DNA from: Candidatus Kinetoplastidibacterium crithidiae
GTDB lineage: Bacteria; Pseudomonadota; Gammaproteobacteria; Burkholderiales; Burkholderiaceae_B
Length of the DNA: 64,000 bases
Assembly (NCBI GenBank): GCA_019278155.1
Contig: JADMLC010000009.1
Location: 1 to 64,000, forward strand
Reading direction: 5' to 3'
Shown here piece after piece: positions 57,839 to 64,000 of the stretch. Each line of letters starts with the position of its first letter. Within the stretch, counting starts at the first letter, position 1. A program made the translations under genes and the position numbers. Under the pieces are notes generated by a model. That model ran no database searches and was not told where the DNA came from. It worked only from the letters and a program-made list of their open reading frames with translations.

Positions 57839-58294
57839 ATGATACACAATGTTATTGATTATGTTGAGCTTTGGACCGATGGGGCATGTAAAGGAAATCC
57901 TGGTATAGGAGGATGGGGTGTTTTTATCAAATGGCCAGATGGAAGGGAAGATAATATTTATGGAGGGGAAAGTAAAACAACAAATAATCGTATGGAGTTA
58001 TTGGCTGTCATTAATGGGCTAAAAAAATTAGGTAATAGTAGTTATACGGACATAGTAATCTATACTGATTCTACATATGTTATGAATGGAATAACTAAAT
58101 GGATAGATGGATGGAAACATAAAGGTTGGAAGTTATCAAATGGTCAGGAAGTGAAAAATAAAGACCTTTGGGAGTCTTTAGATAAATTATCAGGAAATTA
58201 TAAGATTAAGTGGAATTGGGTAAAAGGTCACTCAGATAATTATGGTAATAATAAAGCTGATAGATTAGCAAATATGGGTGTAGGAACTATATAA
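57839..58294 (+). CDS. rnhA: Ribonuclease HI
   Basis: RNase HI cleaves the RNA strand of RNA-DNA hybrids. The 151-residue protein has catalytic Asp14 (WTDGACKGNPG), Glu53 (NNRMELLAV), Asp77 (YTDS) and the C-terminal Asp in NKADRLAN. The basic handle region (WKHKGWK) is present. It lies 26 bp before dnaQ, the common rnhA-dnaQ pair. Confidence 0.97.
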   Translation: MIHNVIDYVELWTDGACKGNPGIGGWGVFIKWPDGREDNIYGGESKTTNNRMELLAVINGLKKLGNSSYTDIVIYTDSTYVMNGITKWIDGWKHKGWKLSNGQEVKNKDLWESLDKLSGNYKIKWNWVKGHSDNYGNNKADRLANMGVGTI

Positions 58295-58320
58295 AAGATT
58301 TATTTGAAAAATTAATTTTT

Positions 58321-59040
58321 ATGAGACAAGTTATTTTTGATATTGAGACGACAGGATTGGATGTTTCAGATGGACATAGGATTATTGAAATAGGATGTGT
58401 TGAAATAAATAATCGTATTATTACAGATAAATATTTACACGTATATATTAATCCACATAGAGAAATAGACATTGGCGCTTTATCTGTCCATGGTTTAACA
58501 AATGATTTTTTATCAGATAAACCAGATTTTGCAGATGTGGTTCAGCAATTTCTCGATTTTATTAATGATGCTGAAATCATAGCGCATAATGCGCAGTTTG
58601 ATGTGAAATTTCTAAATAGTGAATTAGATAAATTAAATTTAGGTGATTTATCCAATTATTGTATAAGAATAACAGATTCATTATCTTTGGCTAGGAAACT
58701 AAGACCTGGCAAAAGAAATTCTTTAGATGCGTTATGTGACTATTATGGCATTTCAAATTTAGAAAGAAAAAACCATGGAGCTTTACTTGATTCTAAGCTT
58801 TTATCACAAGTTTGGTTAGCTATGACAAGAGGACAGAACGAGTTTCTAATTGATGATTCTGAGAGAAATAACAGGTGTAGCCAGATTATAGATAATTATG
58901 CAAAAGTGCCATTACCAGTAATTTTTGCAAAAGAAGAAGAAATTAATATACATCAGGACTATCTGAAAAAAATGGAAAAAGAATCTTCTCAGACTGTTTT
59001 ATGGATAGAGTTGGATAAAAATTTAAAGAATATAAAATAA
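58321..59040 (+). CDS. dnaQ: DNA polymerase III epsilon subunit
   Basis: DnaQ is the proofreading exonuclease of DNA polymerase III. The 239-residue protein has ExoI FDIETTGL (Asp7, Glu9), ExoII HNAQFDVKFLN and ExoIII with HGALLDSKLL. The C-terminal segment that binds the polymerase subunit is present though diverged. It ends before a hairpin shared with the convergent TAXI gene. Retention of proofreading is notable in a reduced genome. Confidence 0.96.
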   Translation: MRQVIFDIETTGLDVSDGHRIIEIGCVEINNRIITDKYLHVYINPHREIDIGALSVHGLTNDFLSDKPDFADVVQQFLDFINDAEIIAHNAQFDVKFLNSELDKLNLGDLSNYCIRITDSLSLARKLRPGKRNSLDALCDYYGISNLERKNHGALLDSKLLSQVWLAMTRGQNEFLIDDSERNNRCSQIIDNYAKVPLPVIFAKEEEINIHQDYLKKMEKESSQTVLWIELDKNLKNIK

Positions 59041-59041
59041 A

Positions 59042-59095
59042 ATGGTTTGATAACTATTTTCGCACTTCTAGTACTAGTAATAATTATCAAACCAT
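59042..59095. terminator. Bidirectional terminator between dnaQ and the TAXI gene
   Basis: Arms 59042-59053 and 59084-59095 form a perfect 12-bp stem (ATGGTTTGATAA with its complement). The 30-base loop contains a 10-bp palindrome, CTAGTACTAG (59068-59077). It separates two convergent stops. Confidence 0.72.
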
Positions 59096-59107
59096 ATATT
59101 TCAATTA

Positions 59108-60655
59108 TTAATGGTTGCTTGTTTGCTTTTGTATTTTTCTAGGTAATACAGCTCTTGGTAATGCAGTATGAGCCATTTTTCTTAAAGCCTCATCTGCTCC
59201 AGGATGAATTGGAACTGTAAGACATATTTTTGATGTTGTGACAGATACTTGTGCTCCTTGTGCTGACCCTGCAGCCAATAGATATTGGCCTGCTTTATAC
59301 ACAGCATTTGCCATGTTTTCAGCTTCAGCTACAGTAAGTTCAGATGTTGTTAGCATTAATGCTGCTGTGCCAACAGTTGGGATTCTTTTGCTTTGATTAG
59401 AATAGGTTCCTCCAGCTATATTTAAAGATAATAGTGCTGGATTGTTTTGTGTTAATCTCTTTACTGCCAATGGTTCTAGTGGAAGAATTCTCAAGTTGGA
59501 TTGAGTCATAGCTGCTCTTATTGGGGTTGCTGGAACTCCAATAATTTGAGTTACTGCATCAATTTCTTCCTTATTAAGTTGTTGTAGTGAATTAGTAAAA
59601 GGCGCGTCTATAACTTTATAGTCTTTATGAGCATGTAGGCCATGTGCTGCTAATATTTGTTCAATAGTTGTTCGTCCTCCAGATCCAGCTGGGCCGAGAG
59701 ATATTTTTTTACCTTTAAGATCTATTATTTTTTTTATTTCTGAGTCTTGTCTTACTATTATATGTGCTAATTCTGGATAAAGACTTCCAAGAGTACGCAA
59801 TTCAGCAAATGGACCATGACCTTCAAAAGGACCTGTTCCATTATATGCCATTAAGGCAATATCAGCCGGAGCCAATGCTATAGTTGCATTTCCTGTTCTC
59901 AGCAAATCAATATTTTCAGTGCTACCGCTTGTTATTAATGGTATCATTTTTACTTGACTTCTTTGTGTAATATCAGCTATTGATTGTGCAAAGACTAGAT
60001 ACTCTCCTTTATTTGGGCCTCCTGCAAAAGGATATCCATCTTGCAACCTTGCTAATCTACCATTTATTCGTGTAACCGAACGTTCTAATTCTTGTAACAC
60101 AACTTTTTGTGCTGTTTTTGAAGAAGTATAAGGAATGGAGGTTGTAATTGTATTTAAAGTGCTTAGAAGTCTTTCTGTTGCCGGTTTTTGTAATCCTGAC
60201 TCTAAAAAAGGAGCTTCCTCTGTTGTATAGTTATCAGAAGATACTCTTTCCCAACTATTATTGTTTTTACGGTATATAGCACTTGCATGTGCTATTATCC
60301 TATCACCAGCTTTATTGCCACTTGAATCTACGCCTATTATGCTTCTCGGACCAGCTCCCATTAAGGTTACCAGAGCAGCAGCTCCTGGTTGATCCCAAGC
60401 CCCTAAATCTATATTTTTATTGGCCTCCAATATTACATCATAGTAAACTACTCTTCTATTTTCATTGGATGGAGCTGTACTATCTATAGCAGTACCCATC
60501 CTGTTGAGTTTAACTATTTTAAAAGAATCACGGCCGAAAGTTTCTTGAAGTCTTTTGTCTAAGGCACTATATAATTCATTAGAACTAGGTTTTCTTTCAC
60601 AGGCAGCTAGAATAAAGCATAATGACAATAATAATATTTTCTTGAAAAAGTTCAT
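59108..60655 (-). CDS. TAXI-family solute-binding lipoprotein coupled to GltS
   Basis: The 515-residue protein has a lipoprotein signal (lipobox LAAC, Cys19) and an N-terminal domain of about 170 residues (24-195) of unknown fold. A TAXI-type periplasmic binding domain (about 215-500) follows, with GSTENIDLLRTGNATIALAPAD, IDLKGKKISLGPAGSGGRTT and the C-terminal IHPGADEA. TAXI proteins usually feed fused TRAP permeases; none is here. Instead the ATG at 60655 overlaps the gltS stop (TAATG), with GGAGGAG before it. I chose this start since the longer frame adds 6 codons before a clear signal peptide. Inference: it supplies substrate, perhaps glutamate, to GltS. Confidence 0.9.
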   Translation of the reverse strand: MNFFKKILLLSLCFILAACERKPSSNELYSALDKRLQETFGRDSFKIVKLNRMGTAIDSTAPSNENRRVVYYDVILEANKNIDLGAWDQPGAAALVTLMGAGPRSIIGVDSSGNKAGDRIIAHASAIYRKNNNSWERVSSDNYTTEEAPFLESGLQKPATERLLSTLNTITTSIPYTSSKTAQKVVLQELERSVTRINGRLARLQDGYPFAGGPNKGEYLVFAQSIADITQRSQVKMIPLITSGSTENIDLLRTGNATIALAPADIALMAYNGTGPFEGHGPFAELRTLGSLYPELAHIIVRQDSEIKKIIDLKGKKISLGPAGSGGRTTIEQILAAHGLHAHKDYKVIDAPFTNSLQQLNKEEIDAVTQIIGVPATPIRAAMTQSNLRILPLEPLAVKRLTQNNPALLSLNIAGGTYSNQSKRIPTVGTAALMLTTSELTVAEAENMANAVYKAGQYLLAAGSAQGAQVSVTTSKICLTVPIHPGADEALRKMAHTALPRAVLPRKIQKQTSNH

Positions 60656-61869
60656 TATACTCCTCCAACACAAGGTAATGATATTAGAGCTGTAAGAACA
60701 ATTACATTCATAATATCAACTAGAAAAGCTCCAGTTAATGGAATTACAATGAAGGATTGTGGGGCATTTCCATGTCTTCCTGCTATTGCTTGCATATTAG
60801 CTATAGCAGTTGCTGTTGTTCCTAATCCTATGCCACAAAAAGCTCCTGCCATAACTGCAGACTCATAATCTTTTTTGAGGGCTTTAAATACTACTAAACA
60901 ACAATACAAGGCGCAAACTATAGACTGTATTACTAGAATAAATGCTAAAGGACCTGCTAATCTAGCGGCACTTGCTAGATCTAAAGTCATCATAGTAAGC
61001 CCTAAGAAAAGAGATAACATAACAGTACCTAGTATTTCTGTTGCTTTATCATTAAGTTTAAGTCCAATAACAGGTCCAAGATTTCTTACTATAATGCCTA
61101 TTGCTAAACACCATAGAAAATTTGGTAGGCTAACATTAGAACTTCCAACTAGTTTAGATAGGTATGTTCCACCAACTAAAGTAATTAAAGCAACTGTTAA
61201 CGATGTTATAAATTCTGCTGGTGTTATTTGTTGTATATTATTCTCTTTCTCATTTATATCGCCATCAGTCTTTGCTTTGATGCCTTGTTGTTTTGGAGTA
61301 ACTATTTTATAGCGTTTTATTAGCCATTCTGAGATAGGTCCTCCTAAAACCCCACCAAACACAAGTCCAATAGTAGCCGAAGTCATTGCTAATGCTGTTA
61401 TGTTTTGAATATTGTTGAAATCAGCAAAGCGTGCTGCATAAGCAGCGCCAGTACCGTGACCGCCAACTAAAGTTATTGTTCCGCCTATGAGGCCCATTAA
61501 TGGATGCATATCTAATAAATTTGCCAATCCTAATCCTACTATATTTTGTATCAGAAGAAATGGCGCTAAAACTAATATTAAAACTATTAGCTTAGATCCT
61601 CCTTTTGCTAATAGTTTTAAGTTTGCTGTTAAACCGACACATCCGAAGAATAATAATAAGAAGGTTGGTTTAATGGCAGTATCAAGGTATATTTGAATAC
61701 CACACCATGCAGACAATATCTGAGTCATAGTAGCAAAAATAAGTCCTCCGACTATAGAATCTGGAACACTATATTTAGCTAAAATTGTAATTCTTTTTGT
61801 CAAATAGCGCCCACTAAGCAAAACAAGACAGCAGGCAAGTAGTGATTGTATTAATGAAAGCGAAATCAT
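60655..61869 (-). CDS. gltS: Sodium/glutamate symporter family protein GltS
   Basis: GltS imports glutamate with sodium. The 404-residue membrane protein (E. coli 401) has two inverted repeats, each with a conserved re-entrant motif: GGHGTGAA (136-143) in the first and GIGLGTTATAIANMQAI in the second half. About ten to twelve helices are visible. A hydrophilic loop (about 190-215) between the halves is lysine and glutamate rich. It is first of a two-gene operon with the TAXI lipoprotein. Substrate is inferred from family only; transport of a related acid is possible. Confidence 0.94.
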   Translation of the reverse strand: MISLSLIQSLLACCLVLLSGRYLTKRITILAKYSVPDSIVGGLIFATMTQILSAWCGIQIYLDTAIKPTFLLLFFGCVGLTANLKLLAKGGSKLIVLILVLAPFLLIQNIVGLGLANLLDMHPLMGLIGGTITLVGGHGTGAAYAARFADFNNIQNITALAMTSATIGLVFGGVLGGPISEWLIKRYKIVTPKQQGIKAKTDGDINEKENNIQQITPAEFITSLTVALITLVGGTYLSKLVGSSNVSLPNFLWCLAIGIIVRNLGPVIGLKLNDKATEILGTVMLSLFLGLTMMTLDLASAARLAGPLAFILVIQSIVCALYCCLVVFKALKKDYESAVMAGAFCGIGLGTTATAIANMQAIAGRHGNAPQSFIVIPLTGAFLVDIMNVIVLTALISLPCVGGV

Positions 61870-62465
61870 GTGGGCCTTTATTATCTTATGGCGTATTTAA
61901 AAAAACAGATTAACTTATTCTATCTTTAGATAAGTATTCTGAGCCATTACAAACAAAAATAATAAACAAGTTCAATATTTTAATAAAGATGTTTTTTATT
62001 TATAGTGACTTGTTTTGATTCAGTGCTAATGTTTTTAGTCTTTGGGACAAGCATTGAGCACATGAGGCTGTTGTACAGCTTTTTATAACCATAGAAATTT
62101 TTATTTCTTATCCTATTATCATTTCTTTTGTTGTATTTTGTTTTAAAATTACGTATTAAAAAAATAACTTATAATGTATAACAAAACTTAACATTTTAAT
62201 ATGCAGGAATCATATTTTATTGCTTTATAATTCTTGCCAAATTAGAAATAAGCATTAAGTTGTATAAATTAATTAATTTACTTATAAAACAAATTTTTTA
62301 TTAAGTTATTTTATTTAAGTCGTAACATAATAGCAAACATGTATAACAAATTCACTATATTTAGACTTATGTTTTCCAAGTTATAGTATTTATTTAATAA
62401 ATATTGTTTGCTAAATTAACATATTTGAAATTTAGCATACTATGCTTAGAATTACATAAAAAGTT
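61870..62465. other. 596-bp gap with a GC-richer island
   Basis: This is the longest gap in the window. Most of it is extremely AT rich with no gene. At about 62035-62085 GC rises to near 45%. There, a minus-strand 30-codon frame (62000-62092) encodes a cysteine-rich peptide containing CTTASCAQCLSQRL, and on the plus strand a small hairpin with a T-tail lies at 62065-62084. I cannot decide between a gene remnant, a tiny gene and an RNA. The gltS promoter must lie in the right part of the gap's first 100 bp. Confidence 0.45.
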
Positions 62466-63272
62466 TTAGTGCAAATTTTTTATCAAAAAATTGCAAACAT
62501 TACTATTAAATACTTTCGGATTTCCAATATTCATACCATGTGAAGAGCCAATAATATTTATTCTTGTATTATTGGGTATAATTTGTTGTAATTTATCCAG
62601 TATTTCTGGATAAGGACTTGGACTTATCGATCCTCCGATTAGCAAAGTCGGTATTGAAATCTTAGAAAGGTCTTCTATCTTTAGAATTAAAGGTGGTTCT
62701 TTAGACTGTGCAATGAGAGTTTTTGCATTATCATTTACCATTTGTTTAAACCAACTTACCATTCTTGCCCAGGTATTTTGTCCGCTTACTGTATCAATAA
62801 ATAGTTGTAAACCTTCTTCTTGTTTATTATCAATAATTAATTTGCTTGATTTAATTCGAAAATCATCATTGTCATCAAATATTTTGTCTACTCCTTCTAT
62901 TTTAAATCCTCCAGGATCTGCTAATATAAGTTTGTCTACTATATCTGGTTCTTCAATAGCTGTCTTTATTGATATAGCTCCACCTCTTGAATGTCCCAAC
63001 AAATAAACAGGACGATCAATAATTTTTTTTATGAATGTTATTAAGTCACTAGAATGTTGCTTTATGGAGAACTTTTCATGGTCATCGTTACAATTATTTG
63101 GCCAGTAATGCCTTAAATTGATTAAATATACTTCAAAGAAGCTACTAAAAGCATCTATCTGTTTTTTCCAGTATCTGCTATCACATAATGAACCATGTAC
63201 CATAACAATGGGCTTACCTTTGCCAATTTTGTTATAATATAATGTGTAATTGTTAATTTCTGTTGCGATCAT
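62466..63272 (-). CDS. Alpha/beta hydrolase fold protein
   Basis: The 268-residue protein has the alpha/beta hydrolase core: oxyanion region MVHGSLCDSRYW (24-35), nucleophile Ser95 in LLGHSRGGA and the late His in GSSHGMNI. The acid usually found in a G-x-x-D turn before the last helices is not evident: that turn reads GGSISPSPYPE. The acid may be placed elsewhere or lost. No signal peptide. The substrate is unknown. It lies 38 bp after cpoB on the same strand. Confidence 0.87.
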   Translation of the reverse strand: MIATEINNYTLYYNKIGKGKPIVMVHGSLCDSRYWKKQIDAFSSFFEVYLINLRHYWPNNCNDDHEKFSIKQHSSDLITFIKKIIDRPVYLLGHSRGGAISIKTAIEEPDIVDKLILADPGGFKIEGVDKIFDDNDDFRIKSSKLIIDNKQEEGLQLFIDTVSGQNTWARMVSWFKQMVNDNAKTLIAQSKEPPLILKIEDLSKISIPTLLIGGSISPSPYPEILDKLQQIIPNNTRINIIGSSHGMNIGNPKVFNSNVCNFLIKNLH

Positions 63273-63310
63273 AGTAGCATTAATTTTGTAATGAATATTT
63301 GTTGGTAATG

Positions 63311-63937
63311 TTAATTTATCATTTTTAGTTTCTTTTCAGCTTTTAAAGAAACCTCTGAGTTTTTATATTGTTTTATTACTGTTTTTAAAATTTCTGTAGC
63401 ACCTGAGATATCGTTCAGAGCTATTTTACTGTCTGCAATTGTGATTAGAGCTTCTGGAACTCTATTTGTTGAGTTGTTTTTAATATATCCTTGTAGTTGT
63501 GTTATTGATTCTTTAAATTTGCCAAGTTTATATTTGCAAACTCCCGAGTAAAACTTGATTTCGTTTATTAGTTTAATGTCATAATTCATTTCTAGAATTT
63601 TATTGAATCTCTCCTCAGCCTCTGAGTATTTTTCATTTTTTAATAACTCTAGAGCGATTTTGAATTCTTGTTCCAACATATCTTCTGATTTTTTTTCTGG
63701 AATAATAACTTTAGAATTTTTAGTGCTATTATTTTCAACATTATTATTCTTAATAATTTCAACTTGATTTAGAATGCTTGCTAGTTCATGTTCTAGCATA
63801 TTAAGACGATTCAGCAATCCTAGATTAGATTTTTTTATGTTATCTATCTGTAATTGCATATCACTAGTTTTTGATGCAGCGTAAAAAGGTAACAGTAGTG
63901 TTATGAAAATTATTATGAATGATAGTATTTTTTTCAT
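63311..63937 (-). CDS. cpoB: Tol-Pal system coordinator CpoB (YbgF)
   Basis: CpoB is a periplasmic protein that links the Tol-Pal outer-membrane constriction machine with murein synthesis. The 208-residue protein has a signal peptide (MKKILSFIIIFITLLLPFYA), a short coiled-coil segment (about 25-65), an Asn/Lys-rich linker and C-terminal TPR repeats (about 90-205). I placed the start at 63937, where the signal peptide begins; the longer frame adds 13 codons. In relatives it follows pal, which would lie just beyond the window end. Confidence 0.88.
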   Translation of the reverse strand: MKKILSFIIIFITLLLPFYAASKTSDMQLQIDNIKKSNLGLLNRLNMLEHELASILNQVEIIKNNNVENNSTKNSKVIIPEKKSEDMLEQEFKIALELLKNEKYSEAEERFNKILEMNYDIKLINEIKFYSGVCKYKLGKFKESITQLQGYIKNNSTNRVPEALITIADSKIALNDISGATEILKTVIKQYKNSEVSLKAEKKLKMIN

Positions 63938-64000
63938 ATGTAATGTATATATAAACTTATTATTTCTAGTAAACATTTATTTATAACATATAATGTCAAC

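Noticed and set aside
1..64000. CRISPR arrays, insertion sequences, prophage, rRNA, riboswitches
   Set aside because: No regularly spaced repeats, transposase motifs, phage genes, rRNA segments or recognisable riboswitch folds were seen; a covariance-model search could not be run.

Overview
The window is a compact, AT-rich stretch (GC estimated by eye at about 30% or lower) that is almost wholly chromosomal housekeeping sequence. I see no insertion sequence, prophage, CRISPR array or rRNA. The gene blocks (glyA-nrdR-ribD-ribE, aroQ-accB-accC-prmA, secB-gpsA, rplU-rpmA-obgE, hemL-thiE-rubredoxin-ruvX, gloB-mltD-fabI, rplM-rpsI-argC-erpA) are typical of Burkholderiales, and a DUF3460 protein is also present. 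Base composition, short intergenic gaps, orphaned pathway members and one clearly decayed gene point to a genome-reduced endosymbiont of the Alcaligenaceae. The trypanosomatid symbionts 'Candidatus Kinetoplastibacterium' fit best. That assignment is inferred from gene content and was not tested by phylogeny.

Layout. 1-6.3 kb: a complete cytochrome bd oxidase operon, cydA-cydB-cydX-cydD-cydC, including the 33-codon cydX. 6.4-16.1 kb: ilvA, a YggS-type PLP protein, def-fmt-rsmB, an orphan REC-Fis response regulator, a BioC-like methyltransferase, trmL, gpsA, secB and a rhodanese without its cysteine. 16.2-20.9 kb: gpmA, ctpA, a MoeB/ThiF-type E1 enzyme, obgE, rpmA, rplU. 21.3-27.6 kb: DUF3460, panC, hemL, thiE, rubredoxin, ruvX, apaH, an lptG pseudogene, aroE. 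27.7-41.3 kb: an RNase II-family enzyme, aroQ-accB-accC-prmA, nrdA-nrdB, gltX and a Pat-like acetyltransferase. 41.3-52.8 kb: a carboxylesterase, pmbA, rplM-rpsI, argC, erpA, an M23 peptidase, tyrS, glyA, nrdR, ribD, ribE, tRNA-Ser(GGA). 52.8-64 kb: an ABC exporter, fabI, mltD, gloB, rnhA, dnaQ, a TAXI solute-binding lipoprotein coupled to gltS, an alpha/beta hydrolase and cpoB (ybgF).

How the genes fit together. Retained biosynthesis covers single steps of isoleucine, arginine, shikimate, heme, pantothenate, riboflavin and fatty-acid synthesis, as expected of a nutritional symbiont. Respiration is represented by the bd oxidase with its CydDC exporter. Envelope upkeep is partly retained (MltD, M23 peptidase, CpoB, SecB), but lptG of the lipopolysaccharide exporter is a wreck. 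A regulatory circuit can be read directly: nrdR lies at 50.4 kb, and two NrdR-box-like palindromes, one 31 bp after the other, precede nrdA at 37.2 kb.

Best candidate for a little-described system: gltS and a TAXI lipoprotein in one operon, with stop and start codons overlapping as TAATG. This suggests a glutamate-type secondary transporter that works with a periplasmic binding protein.
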